DNA from: Gemmatimonadota bacterium
GTDB lineage: Bacteria; Latescibacterota; UBA2968
DNA: 64,000 nucleotides
NCBI GenBank assembly: GCA_026705765.1
Contig: JAPPAB010000086.1
Coordinates: forward strand, 60,260 to 124,259
Direction: 5' to 3'
Numbering within the stretch: position 1 is the first letter of the stretch; every line of letters begins with the position of its first letter. The position numbers and the translations under genes are program-made. A model generated the notes under the pieces. The model had not been told where the DNA came from, did no database searches, and saw only the letters and a list, made by a program, of their open reading frames with translations. Positions 51,361 to 60,151 of the stretch are shown here, one piece after another.

Positions 51361-53004
51361 TCATCCTCCGGGCAAATCCCGCCCCTTTGTACAACCGGGT
51401 CCACCAGCCGCCAGATATCCAGAACTCGCCCCATTGGGATCATCTGTAACCCAAAACGAAAATAATCGCCCCGACCGCAAATAAAACCTGAACACCACGG
51501 GACGCCCAGCAATCGAAGATAAATTTTTGCCAGAAGTCCACAAAACCTCGCAACAGGTGCGATCCACACAAAGCGGTACACATTGATCCGCACTTAAACC
51601 TTCGACCGGTCGCCCATTTTCTTCTAAGACTTCCACTCGCAATTCACCCCTCGGCGCCTCCACATTCACAAATAACCGCTGCCCCTTAAAAACCACAGGA
51701 CGCGTGGTCAGCACACCGCCACTGGCACCTGCATCCATAGATACAAAACCATCTCTCCGAATCGTTGCCAATCCCGTACTCGCACCCGCATACATCACGC
51801 GACGACTTCGCCCGATCGCCCCCACATCTGTCTCGCCGAGCTTTGGTGACTGACCGGAAAAACCCGTAAAATAAATCCACACTTCATCCCCCACCACCAG
51901 ACAAACACCACCCACAGCGTGCAAATACGCCCGATTCCAATCGCCAATACGGCGCGACGACGCGAGAAAAGGCGTCCGATTGGGGCGGCTAAAGTGAAAC
52001 CCATCGCGGCTATACCCCAGTTCCAAATCCATTGTTTTGGGCACGCCTCTCTCCGCACAAATATCATTTTCAGGTCCGCGAAAAATTGCGAAAAGCCCCA
52101 GCATCAAACTCTCATAAGGCGTTACATTCACATCGTAAAGCGCGACCCGGTGATCGGGCAGTGCGGGATCGGGCAGTGCGAGACTGTCAATGCGCTGCCA
52201 GAGAACCTCATCTCGCTCCTGATCCCACGCAGGCAAAAAATCATCGCACTCCCGATAAAATCGCGCGCGCAAATTGGCACTCTGCCGCCGAATGCTCATA
52301 CACCACTTTTTGCGAAATGGATTGTAAAAAAATGACGTATTATCGCCCACGGGTGTTGTCACAACGGGGTCAGACCAGTGAATCCCATCGGGCGAAGTGT
52401 GCAACCAGCCTTCTGATACAGTCGCGCTTCCCCCTGTGTCATACCGATAATATTGAAACATCTTAAAACGTTCTTCAGATCTTTCCGCATCGTGATCCAG
52501 CCACACCAGACATCCATCTCTATCGTATCCATCCCGATTGGGCCATACGAGATTTGTACCGCGCACAACACCGAAATCTGGACGCTCCCAGTGGATACCA
52601 TCTCGGCTTATTGCCAGTGCCGTACTGTGAAACCAGCCCGGCATGTACCACAGCTTAAACAACCCATCTTCGGGATCGTACCACGCGCCGTCATTAAACG
52701 GCGCAGCCATCGGACAATAGCCATTGTCCATCTCTTCATCCGTCTCGGGACTCAGAACAGGACTCGCCTCATGGATTTTTGCCTCACCAAAAACCCTTGT
52801 CAGAGAAGTAGAGGCAATCAAAAAATCATCCACAAACAACTGCCTGCCCAAATCGATGCAAATCACCTCTAGCGGATCGTCCAAATAAGGAACGGGAACA
52901 GGTGCCGTGCCGCCTTCATCCACATTGCGAGGAGGCCAGACCTCTGGCAACACAATCCCATTGTACAGCGTTTCACCTGATGTATTCATAATCTCATCCC
53001 ACAT
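51361..53004 (-). CDS. Glycosyl-hydrolase-like (five-bladed propeller, GH32/43-type) protein
   Basis: A 547-aa protein without a signal peptide. The centre has repeated strands with SRDGIHWERP, SPDGIHWSDP and SRDGFHFSRP, the SxDGxxW pattern of five-bladed glycoside-hydrolase families 32/43/68 and related predicted glycosidases. FNDGAWYDPEDGLFKLWYMP (about 105) carries an Asp that could be catalytic. The C-terminal 130 residues form a beta-sandwich. The start may be the M at 53004 or the M five codons later (52989). It is the last gene of a leftward trio with a dehydrogenase and an epimerase, fitting sugar breakdown. Confidence 0.72.
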   Translation of the reverse strand: MWDEIMNTSGETLYNGIVLPEVWPPRNVDEGGTAPVPVPYLDDPLEVICIDLGRQLFVDDFLIASTSLTRVFGEAKIHEASPVLSPETDEEMDNGYCPMAAPFNDGAWYDPEDGLFKLWYMPGWFHSTALAISRDGIHWERPDFGVVRGTNLVWPNRDGYDRDGCLVWLDHDAERSEERFKMFQYYRYDTGGSATVSEGWLHTSPDGIHWSDPVVTTPVGDNTSFFYNPFRKKWCMSIRRQSANLRARFYRECDDFLPAWDQERDEVLWQRIDSLALPDPALPDHRVALYDVNVTPYESLMLGLFAIFRGPENDICAERGVPKTMDLELGYSRDGFHFSRPNRTPFLASSRRIGDWNRAYLHAVGGVCLVVGDEVWIYFTGFSGQSPKLGETDVGAIGRSRRVMYAGASTGLATIRRDGFVSMDAGASGGVLTTRPVVFKGQRLFVNVEAPRGELRVEVLEENGRPVEGLSADQCVPLCVDRTCCEVLWTSGKNLSSIAGRPVVFRFYLRSGRLFSFWVTDDPNGASSGYLAAGGPGCTKGRDLPGG

Positions 53005-53005
53005 T

Positions 53006-53944
53006 CTATTTCAGCGTCACAACCCCTTTAATATAACTCTCATCACCCGCCAAAATTTGCGCCATCAAAGACGGATAATCTTCGAGCGCGGACGTATGTG
53101 TCACCAGCGGTTTGAGATCAATAATACCTTTGTGAATGAGGCGAATCGCAGGTTCAAAAGTGTCCCGCACTTTTGAAGCCGGCGCAGAATTGACAACGGT
53201 AAATCCCCCCAAATGCCACTTTGTGGGATCAAAAGAGGCGGTCTGACCTTTGAGCCAGCCAAAAAGATTGATGCGTCCGCCGCGCTTCACAATATCAGTA
53301 GATAGATCCAGACCGGCCTGGCTGCCAGAAGTATCGACAACCACATCAATCTCTCTGCTCTTGAGTTCCCACGACAGATCAGCAAGATCAGCCCCAGCCG
53401 TGTTATACACCTCCCCAACGCCGAGGTGTTGCGCCAAATCCAGACGGCTTTGCACAATATCCAGAACGATCAACTCGTCGAGGGGATAGCGCAGAAGCCC
53501 TTGCAGAATCAACAAGCCCATAAATCCACAGCCGACGACCACAATGCGATTCCCGGGCTGAATCTGGCAATGGTCAATGCCCGTGACGGCGCAGGACACG
53601 GGTTCGACAATCCAGTATTCATCCGGCAAATCGGATTCCGGGATTTTGAAAACGCGCTGTGCAGATAAGTTGCGGACATTGGCAAAGCCACCCCCAGCGA
53701 CCCGGTCACCCTCTTTGAAACCCGTGACACCAGCACCGATTTTGGCGACATAACCAACGCCTTCGTGTCCCGGCGGTGCCATGGGATGCATCTGATTGCC
53801 GAGCTTAGCCGTAACCACATCCCACGAACATATCCCACATGCGCCGCCTTCAATTTGAACTTCGTTCTCTCCGGGATCGGACACTTCCCTTTCAAACAGC
53901 TCAATACTGCCATCGTCTAAGTAGCGCAGTGTTTTATTTGACAT
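53006..53944 (-). CDS. Zinc-type medium-chain alcohol/sugar dehydrogenase
   Basis: A 312-aa member of the MDR superfamily. ACGICSWDVVTAK (about residue 36) matches the catalytic Cys motif, GHEGVGYVAKIGAGV (about 61) the GHE motif, and VEPVSCAVTGID the second ligand region. The NAD site is VVVGCGFMGLL (about 137). The structural four-Cys zinc lobe is missing, which fits its short length. It probably oxidises a polyol or sugar. The stop is 2 nt before the downstream gene's start, and the next epimerase gene ends 16 nt upstream. Confidence 0.88.
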   Translation of the reverse strand: MSNKTLRYLDDGSIELFEREVSDPGENEVQIEGGACGICSWDVVTAKLGNQMHPMAPPGHEGVGYVAKIGAGVTGFKEGDRVAGGGFANVRNLSAQRVFKIPESDLPDEYWIVEPVSCAVTGIDHCQIQPGNRIVVVGCGFMGLLILQGLLRYPLDELIVLDIVQSRLDLAQHLGVGEVYNTAGADLADLSWELKSREIDVVVDTSGSQAGLDLSTDIVKRGGRINLFGWLKGQTASFDPTKWHLGGFTVVNSAPASKVRDTFEPAIRLIHKGIIDLKPLVTHTSALEDYPSLMAQILAGDESYIKGVVTLK

Positions 53945-53960
53945 TGTCTTCTCCTATTTT

Positions 53961-54887
53961 TTACACACGTCGTTGATCAAACCAGGCGCGATAAGTTCGC
54001 ACGCCGGATTCGAGATCGTATTTGGGTTCGTAACCGAGTTGATCTCTGGCAAGGGTAATATCGAGTGGCGCGCCGCGCTCGAGATTGACGCCCGGGCCAA
54101 CTTCATACCGGGGATTGCCCGGTGAATGCCGCCGCACGACTTCGATAATTTCGTCAATGGGATTGTACGTGCCCGTCGCAATATTAAAAGATCGGCTGGC
54201 GACATCTGTCGCCCTGAGCATGAGCAAAACACCCCGTGCTGCGTCTTCAATATAAGTCCAATCGGCCTTTTGCTCTCGGCCTCGAGGCAGACTTACATCC
54301 TGCCCACTCAGACCGGCAAAAATGCGCGTATTAAAGCCCGCGTCCGGGCCAGGGGCATTGGGAGGACCATATAAAAAAAAGAGACGGGCACACAGAACAT
54401 CGACGTCATAAGTCGCATAATACTGGTGGCAAAGATGTTCCGACATCGCCTTGGTCGCGCCATAGGGATCGCTGGGAATCATAGGCGTATCTTCCGTCAG
54501 CGGTCCGTCTTGCTTGCCATAAACCGCGCCGCTGGATACATAGACGACCTTCAGCCCGCCAACCTGTCGCGCGACTTCGAGGATATTGTGCGTCCCCCCC
54601 ACATTGACCTGTGTCGCAAAATGGGGATTGTCGCGCACATCGCCCCCCAAAAGCGCGGCAGAGTGAACAATACCCATGAGATCCGGATTATTGCGCACAA
54701 TTTCATTGATATGAGCGAAGCCCAGGATATTGCCTTCAACAAAGGTGATGCGATCAGACACATGGGACAAAAAATCGTCGCGCCGCTCAAACATATCAAA
54801 AGCAATGACATCTTCGCCCTCTTCGGCGAGGAGTTTGGCAACCCATGAGCCGACAAAGCCAGAGCCACCAGTAACGAGAATGGACAT
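53961..54887 (-). CDS. NAD-dependent sugar epimerase/dehydratase
   Basis: A 308-aa extended SDR. It starts MSILVTGGSGFVGSWVAKLL (GGSGFVG), then has HSAALLGGDVRDNPHFATQV and VYVSSGAVYGKQ, followed by a catalytic YGATKAMSE (Tyr-x-x-x-Lys, about residue 146). RLFFLYGPPNAPG is the substrate-domain signature. It resembles UDP-glucose 4-epimerase-like and uronate-converting enzymes. Length is normal. It is the first gene of the leftward trio, divergent from the DUF6807 gene. The 160-nt region between them shows nothing beyond ribosome sites. Confidence 0.9.
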   Translation of the reverse strand: MSILVTGGSGFVGSWVAKLLAEEGEDVIAFDMFERRDDFLSHVSDRITFVEGNILGFAHINEIVRNNPDLMGIVHSAALLGGDVRDNPHFATQVNVGGTHNILEVARQVGGLKVVYVSSGAVYGKQDGPLTEDTPMIPSDPYGATKAMSEHLCHQYYATYDVDVLCARLFFLYGPPNAPGPDAGFNTRIFAGLSGQDVSLPRGREQKADWTYIEDAARGVLLMLRATDVASRSFNIATGTYNPIDEIIEVVRRHSPGNPRYEVGPGVNLERGAPLDITLARDQLGYEPKYDLESGVRTYRAWFDQRRV

Positions 54888-55047
54888 ATTAATCTCCCCA
54901 AAAATAAAATTGACAGTTTTTCGGCCCTATGATAATTGCCCCCATGGGGTATGTCAACGGCTTTGTGCGAAAGGCTTGACTTTGGCAATGGATTTCGTAA
55001 CCTCATACACGACATATATTCTTATATCACTATTACGGAGGACAACA

Positions 55048-56214
55048 ATGGCAACAGTAAAACTAACCGTTCACGCAGGCCCTCACAATCGGATCAACTG
55101 TCCGGTTTCGACGGTGGTCGAAACAGAAAGCGCGACAACTGCGACCTTGAGCACGGGAAATAGCCAGGTTCCCTGTCAGGTGACGTCCGTGAGCAACGGT
55201 TTGCAGGTCAATTTCATTGTCGATCATCTCGAAGCGGGAAAAACCGCCGAGTACGAACTCACACTGGGACAAGAACCATCGAACTCCGGACATGGTGTGG
55301 AAGTCACACAAGGTGAAAATGAAGTCTCTGTCTCGATTGGCGGCCAGCATTTTACGACCTATTGTCATGGCACAGAACTCGCACGACCACTTTTGTATCC
55401 CGTCATCGGACCTTATGGCGACCCGGTAACGCGGCGGTTGGCTACGCCAGCAGACGGACGGGAAATGGATCACCATCACCATCGCTCCATCTGGATTGCA
55501 CACGGAGAAGTGAACGGTGCGGACAACTGGTCAGAAGGCGAATCTCACGGACGGATCTTGCACCGTGACTTTGAATTGCTCGAAAGCGGACCTGTCCTGG
55601 GGCGCATTGTATCAAATAGCGACTGGGTGGGCATGGATGGTTGGACGGGGCCTCCGGGTAGAAATCGCGAGATTTTGGATCAGCGTGCAGAGTGGGTTGT
55701 GTACAACACATCCTCTTCTGTGCGAATCATGGATTTGCACCTCACGCTCATCGCCCGAAATATGGATGTGTTATTCGGTGACACAAAAGAAGGCGGTCTG
55801 GCGTCTATTCGCGTGGAAGAGACAATGGAGGTAAAACGCGACCTGGGTGGGAAAATCGAGAACGGCATTGGCGGCATTGATGAAGACGAGACCTGGGGAA
55901 AACGCGCGCCATGGTGCCATTATTCAGGTCCAGTAAATGGCAATATAACAGGTGTTGCCATCATGGATCATCCCGACAGCTTTCGGCATCCCACGCACTG
56001 GCATGTGCGCAATTACGGATTAATGACAGCCAATCCCTTTGGACACTCGTATTTTTACGGGGACGAAAGCCGCCGCGGGCATCACACACTCTCGCAGGGT
56101 GAGTCACTCGTCGGTATTTATCGCTATTATTTTCACAAAGGCGACGCCACCGATGGCAATATCCGCGAGCGGTATCACGACTTCGCCCACCCACCAAAGG
56201 TTGAACAGGATTAA
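55048..56214 (+). CDS. DUF6807 (PmoA-like) family protein
   Basis: A 388-aa protein. The N-terminal beta domain (about residues 1-90) is followed by the DUF6807 core. That core has RPLLYPVIGPYGDPVTRR, then REMDHHHHRSIWIAHGEVNG (about 137-156) with four consecutive His, and NYGLMTANPFGHSYFY near the end. The His-rich motif could bind metal. The family is frequent in polysaccharide and inositol-related loci; its biochemical role is unproven. The longer frame starting at 54730 is antisense to the epimerase and rejected. The ATG at 55048 has ACGGAGGA. An SDR gene follows after 3 nt. Confidence 0.88.
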   Translation: MATVKLTVHAGPHNRINCPVSTVVETESATTATLSTGNSQVPCQVTSVSNGLQVNFIVDHLEAGKTAEYELTLGQEPSNSGHGVEVTQGENEVSVSIGGQHFTTYCHGTELARPLLYPVIGPYGDPVTRRLATPADGREMDHHHHRSIWIAHGEVNGADNWSEGESHGRILHRDFELLESGPVLGRIVSNSDWVGMDGWTGPPGRNREILDQRAEWVVYNTSSSVRIMDLHLTLIARNMDVLFGDTKEGGLASIRVEETMEVKRDLGGKIENGIGGIDEDETWGKRAPWCHYSGPVNGNITGVAIMDHPDSFRHPTHWHVRNYGLMTANPFGHSYFYGDESRRGHHTLSQGESLVGIYRYYFHKGDATDGNIRERYHDFAHPPKVEQD

Positions 56215-56217
56215 ATC

Positions 56218-56997
56218 ATGAACCTCAATCTCACCGATAAAGTCGTCCTCATCACCGGGGGCAGTCGCGGCATTGGTCGCGCAACAGCATTGCGATTTGC
56301 CGCGGAAGGTTGCAATATCGCCTTGTGCGCGCGCGGGCAAGCGGGCATAGATAAAACACTCGAAGAAATTCGCGCACACGACGTCGAGACATTTGGACTC
56401 GCGCTCGATGTAGCCGAACCCGGCGAAACTGAGCGATTCGTCAATGCATCCGCAGATGCTCTCGGCGGCGTTGATATCCTCGTCAACAATGTAGGCGGCA
56501 CAGCCGGATCGCGCGAACTGCTCACCTCCACAGACGCCGACTGGCAGCAAACCTTTGACCTCAACCTTTTTCACGCGGTTCGCGCCAGCCGCGCAGCTAT
56601 TCCCCACATGACCGAAAGAAATGGTGGCAGTATTGTCACCATCTCTTCCATATCGGGCTGGAAACCCGCAAACCGGGGCGCGCAATACGGCGCAACCAAA
56701 GCGGCTGAAATATTTCTCGCTGGCGCACTCGCGTGGGAATTGGCAGCCCACAACATTCGCGTCAACACCGTCTGCCCAGGCTCGCTCCTTTTCTCAGGCG
56801 GCGGCTGGGAACGCTTCCAAAACGAAACGCCGGAAGAATACGAAATATTCCGCACGCGCGAATTTCCCGCACAGCGACTCGGCACGGACTTTGAAGTCGC
56901 CGATGTCGTCGTATTTCTCTCATCCGATCGCGCGAGTTGGATCAACGGCGCATCCATTCCCGTAGATGGTGCGCAGGGAAGACCCACGGCTTTTTGA
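56218..56997 (+). CDS. Short-chain dehydrogenase/reductase
   Basis: A 259-aa classical SDR. It has the cofactor motif ITGGSRGIGRATAL (about residues 12-25), the NNVGG structural motif (about 89), catalytic Ser in ISSISGW, then Tyr and Lys in YGATKAA (about 157), and the later VCPGSLLF. All catalytic residues are present. It is 3 nt behind the DUF6807 gene, so the two act together, probably on a sugar or polyol. A strong hairpin follows 25 nt after its stop. Confidence 0.93.
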   Translation: MNLNLTDKVVLITGGSRGIGRATALRFAAEGCNIALCARGQAGIDKTLEEIRAHDVETFGLALDVAEPGETERFVNASADALGGVDILVNNVGGTAGSRELLTSTDADWQQTFDLNLFHAVRASRAAIPHMTERNGGSIVTISSISGWKPANRGAQYGATKAAEIFLAGALAWELAAHNIRVNTVCPGSLLFSGGGWERFQNETPEEYEIFRTREFPAQRLGTDFEVADVVVFLSSDRASWINGASIPVDGAQGRPTAF

Positions 56998-57022
56998 GCA
57001 CAATAAACTATTGTACAATGAT

Positions 57023-57059
57023 AAATCGGGCATATCAAGTCATACGATATGCCCGATTT
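57023..57059. terminator. Strong hairpin after the DUF6807-SDR pair
   Basis: A perfect 14-bp stem, AAATCGGGCATATC / GATATGCCCGATTT, with a 9-nt loop. The 3' side ends in ATTT then CGTGTTT, so it can end transcription rightward. On the other strand A-rich flanks would give a U-rich tail too. Confidence 0.7.
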
Positions 57060-57127
57060 CGTGTTTAATAAGTAAATTTAAAGCCTGTGTAAAAACTTGG
57101 AGATTGCTATCGCGCAAAAAATTTCCC

Positions 57128-57155
57128 TTGACCTTTTATGAAGTATAAATATATT
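57128..57155 (+). promoter_or_regulatory. Promoter for the di-heme/Rieske operon
   Basis: TTGACC (57128-57133), a 16-nt spacer, then TATATT (57150-57155). About 60 nt of very AT-rich leader separate it from the ATG at 57220. No other feature was seen in 57060-57219. Confidence 0.4.
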
Positions 57156-57219
57156 TTTAGCTATAACTAAAAATAATTTAATTCTTATCAAAATTTAAAA
57201 TTATATTAGAAAAAAGGTT

Positions 57220-58434
57220 ATGACTCGTCTTCTCTGTTTTTCTGATCTTGTCCGTGGTGTAACGCCCTTTATCATCTATTTGTTATTCGTGGGATGCGGC
57301 AAATTGTTGACAACGGCACCTGATGATACAACAGATGCCCCTATGGACAATCCTCCTTCTATTATGGCTGCATTCGCCCGAGGCGACGAACAATTTGCCC
57401 GAATTTTTACCATTTCAGATGGATTGGGCCCAATTTTTAATCAGCCGAGTTGTGAGACCTGTCATCCAGGTGATGGTCGAGGCACGCCAGCAACGGCACT
57501 GACGCGTTTTAGTATCAACGGAGATCTCGTGCCAACACTGGGTGGACCGCAGCTTCAGGATCGCAGCATTCCCGGGGTGGATCCCGAGACTATTCCACCT
57601 GGTGCTGAAACTTCGGTGCGAATGCCTCCCCCGGTTTTTGCACGGGGTTTAATGGAGTTTATCCCAGATGAAACAATTATCGCGCTTGCCGATCCCGAAG
57701 ATGCAGACGGCGACGGGATTTCCGGGCGTGTGAATTGGGTAAAACCACCTGATTTTGTTCCGCCTTATATGAATGGATCAGGACCTGGCATGGCAGTTGG
57801 CCGGTTCGGCCTTAAGGCCAATGTCGCATCCTTGTTACACCAAATTGTGGCGGCTTACCACGACGACATAGGTATTACGACTGATTATATACCCGAAGAA
57901 TCACTGCATCCACGGGTAGCTGATTTGTCTTTGAGCGATATTGCGCCAGACCCCGAGGTACCCGCGACTGAAGTGCTGGATGTATTGATGTACATTCGCA
58001 CATTGGCTGTGCCCAAACGCGGCGATATTACCCCTCAGGTTCACCGAGGGGATGCGCTTTTCAATCAGATAGGATGTGCATCTTGCCATGTGCCCGTGTT
58101 AAAAACAGGTCCGAGCGAAATACCCTCTCTCAATTTTGTTGACGCGCCGCTTTATACCGATATGCTTTTGCACGATATGGGGCCAAGTCTGGCTGATAAC
58201 AGAGCTGATTGGACTGCCAATGGACGCGAGTGGCGCACGCCTCCTCTTGTGGGTCTGCGTCTGGCAGCTGATAATTTGGGTGGCACAGTTCACTATTTGC
58301 ACGATGGCCGCACAACCAATTTAAGTGAAGCTATTTTGACGCATGGCGGCGAAGCACAGGCTTCACGCGAGCGGTTTGCGGGATTGAGCGCAGAGGATAA
58401 AGAAGCACTGCTTGCGTTTTTGCTTTCGCTATAG
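57220..58434 (+). CDS. Di-heme c-type cytochrome / di-heme oxidoreductase family lipoprotein
   Basis: A 404-aa exported protein. The N-terminal signal ends in LLFVGCGK, a lipobox with Cys26. Two haem c motifs are visible, CETCHPGDGRG (about residue 85) and CASCHVP (about 286), both CxxCH. The architecture matches the COG3488 di-haem oxidoreductase group, with similarity to MauG/bacterial cytochrome c peroxidases. It is probably anchored in the periplasm and moves electrons or reduces peroxides. A calcium-loop-like DPEDADGDGISGRVNW (about 155) lies between the haems. It is followed 11 nt later by a Rieske protein gene. Confidence 0.88.
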   Translation: MTRLLCFSDLVRGVTPFIIYLLFVGCGKLLTTAPDDTTDAPMDNPPSIMAAFARGDEQFARIFTISDGLGPIFNQPSCETCHPGDGRGTPATALTRFSINGDLVPTLGGPQLQDRSIPGVDPETIPPGAETSVRMPPPVFARGLMEFIPDETIIALADPEDADGDGISGRVNWVKPPDFVPPYMNGSGPGMAVGRFGLKANVASLLHQIVAAYHDDIGITTDYIPEESLHPRVADLSLSDIAPDPEVPATEVLDVLMYIRTLAVPKRGDITPQVHRGDALFNQIGCASCHVPVLKTGPSEIPSLNFVDAPLYTDMLLHDMGPSLADNRADWTANGREWRTPPLVGLRLAADNLGGTVHYLHDGRTTNLSEAILTHGGEAQASRERFAGLSAEDKEALLAFLLSL

Positions 58435-58445
58435 GCACTATTGTT

Positions 58446-58880
58446 ATGAGTCGATCCGAATGCGAATCTCATCTGACGCGTCGCGAGTTCCTGGCGACTT
58501 CACATGTGCTGGTTGCCAGTGTGGCTTCTGCGTGTGCAACCGCGTCTGTTTATCGGATTGGCACTACAAATGACCGGGTTCTGATCAATCCGACGGACTA
58601 TCCCGAACTGAGACAGTCGGGAGGGATGATTCAGCTTCGTGTCAATGGGATTACAGATCCTCTCATCCTTATCCGACAAAAAGACGCTTATCAGGCGTTT
58701 TCGGCTGTTTGCACGCATTTGCGCTGTTTTGTCAGACCCTCAAATCACTTCCTATTGTGTCCCTGTCATGGATCGACGTTTGATTTGGAAGGCAATGCTG
58801 TTCGCGGTCCAGCAGAACAACCTCTGGCGCGTTATGAAACAAAAATATCTGCTGAAGGCATTGAGATTCATATTCGATGA
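58446..58880 (+). CDS. Rieske 2Fe-2S protein with Tat-like signal
   Basis: A 144-aa exported iron-sulphur protein. TRREFLA near residue 11, followed by a hydrophobic stretch, is a twin-arginine export motif, as expected for a cofactor folded before export. The cluster ligands are CTHLRC and CPCHGSTF (C-x-H then C-x-x-H, about residues 95-115). It is smaller than the bc1 Rieske subunit (about 180 aa) and may work alone as an electron carrier for the adjacent di-haem cytochrome. It lies 7 nt upstream of an outer-membrane protein gene. Confidence 0.9.
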   Translation: MSRSECESHLTRREFLATSHVLVASVASACATASVYRIGTTNDRVLINPTDYPELRQSGGMIQLRVNGITDPLILIRQKDAYQAFSAVCTHLRCFVRPSNHFLLCPCHGSTFDLEGNAVRGPAEQPLARYETKISAEGIEIHIR

Positions 58881-58887
58881 AGGCGGT

Positions 58888-60069
58888 ATGATGATGAAAC
58901 AGTTCAGTCACACTTTGTTGGCATTGGTCATGTGTTTGGGCGCGCGTATCGATGCCCAAACAGAAGGTGAAAACGCACCTCCACCCTTTGTAAAAGGTGG
59001 ATCTTACGACAAACCCCATCTGTTTAAGCTCGCTTCAGGCAGGGCAAATTTTGGTGGATATGCCGAGGCGCATTTTCGATTTGAGAAGACAAATGGCATT
59101 GTGGAAGAGCGCACATTTGTCCCCAAGCGGTTCAATATGTTTTTTCACTCTTTTGTATCTGAGCGTTTCAGGATGGCGGCTGAGTTGGAGTTTGAGGAAG
59201 GTACTGAGGAGATTTTGCTCGAGTTGGCTATTCTCGATTTTGAACTTCATCCAGCCCTCACATTTCGAGCAGGCATGTTGCTCTCGCCGCTGGGAAAATT
59301 CAATTTGGCCCACGATAGCCCATCCAATAAGATGACAGATCGCCCCCTGGTGAGTACGCAGATCATTCCAACGGCATTATCAGAACCCGGCGCGGGAATT
59401 TTTGGCGCATTTTATCCTTCACCCACAACGCGCCTGACGTATGAACTGTATGCTGTAAATGGTCTGGATAGTGATCTGGTAGGAGAGAGCGATGAAGGGA
59501 CTCGCATTGCCGAGGGACGCCATAATGTAGAAGACAACAATAACAGCCCGGCACTTACAGGACGATTAGGCATTAGCCCAATACCCAAAGCAGATTTCGG
59601 GATCTCCTTTCACCAGGGGCAATATAACACGACGTTTTTAGAAGATATTTCGATAGATGAAGCCCGACATGTGACAATTTTTGCACTCGACGCTGATTAT
59701 GCGTGGAAATCATTGCAATTTTTGGGAGAATACGCTCGGGCATCCATAGATCTGCCTCCTGGATTGATTGGATCGATTTATGCATCCAGACAGCAAGGTT
59801 TTTATATTCAAGGCAGTGCATCGTTTTTCAAAGATACACTACCGACGATTCCAGATGGTTATTTCGAAGGTGTTGTTCGCTGCGATTGGGTCGATTTTGA
59901 TACCGACCTGATAGGAGATCACCAAAAACGCCTGACATTGGGGCTCAATTTTAGACCTTCACTGAATTCGGTATTCAAATTCAACTATCTCTACAATTGG
60001 AGCCGCGATCGCAACAATGTCGAAGAACCTGGCGCGGGTGTACTATGCAGTGTTGCGACATATTTTTAG
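58888..60069 (+). CDS. Outer-membrane porin-like beta-barrel protein
   Basis: A protein of about 393 aa with a signal peptide (ending near ARIDAQ), then long alternating beta-strand sequence rich in aromatic residues: GGYAEAHFRFEKTNGIVEER, ALTFRAGMLLSPLGKFNLAH (a porin-like strand with the eyelet-type PLGKFN), and the final strand ending GAGVLCSVATYF with a C-terminal Phe, the BAM signature. It resembles phosphate-selective porin O/P-type proteins. Frames upstream of 58888 overlap the Rieske gene. ATGs at 58888, 58891 and 58894 are all possible. It probably lets the electron-transfer substrate cross the outer membrane. Confidence 0.8.
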   Translation: MMMKQFSHTLLALVMCLGARIDAQTEGENAPPPFVKGGSYDKPHLFKLASGRANFGGYAEAHFRFEKTNGIVEERTFVPKRFNMFFHSFVSERFRMAAELEFEEGTEEILLELAILDFELHPALTFRAGMLLSPLGKFNLAHDSPSNKMTDRPLVSTQIIPTALSEPGAGIFGAFYPSPTTRLTYELYAVNGLDSDLVGESDEGTRIAEGRHNVEDNNNSPALTGRLGISPIPKADFGISFHQGQYNTTFLEDISIDEARHVTIFALDADYAWKSLQFLGEYARASIDLPPGLIGSIYASRQQGFYIQGSASFFKDTLPTIPDGYFEGVVRCDWVDFDTDLIGDHQKRLTLGLNFRPSLNSVFKFNYLYNWSRDRNNVEEPGAGVLCSVATYF

Positions 60070-60073
60070 AACT

Positions 60074-60101
60074 TTGTGATTTTTCAGGTGTTGCTTATAT
60101 T
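60074..60101 (+). promoter_or_regulatory. Promoter candidate for dxs
   Basis: TTGTGA (60074-60079), a 16-nt spacer, then TATATT (60096-60101), 50 nt before the dxs start. The -10 is strong and the -35 moderate. Confidence 0.4.
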
Positions 60102-60151
60102 AACCATATGTTGCGGACAGCATTACTGACCCTGTCACAAGGAGAGACATC

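Noticed and set aside
54730..55047. N-terminal extension of the DUF6807 frame
   Set aside because: It would run antisense through the epimerase gene. A strong AGGAGG-like site precedes the ATG at 55048.
56104..56751. 215-residue minus-strand frame
   Set aside because: It lies opposite the DUF6807 and SDR genes, which have clear motifs. Cys-rich random composition.
57060..57219. A small RNA or gene in the AT-rich gap
   Set aside because: No open frame of note and no second hairpin. It looks like a promoter leader.
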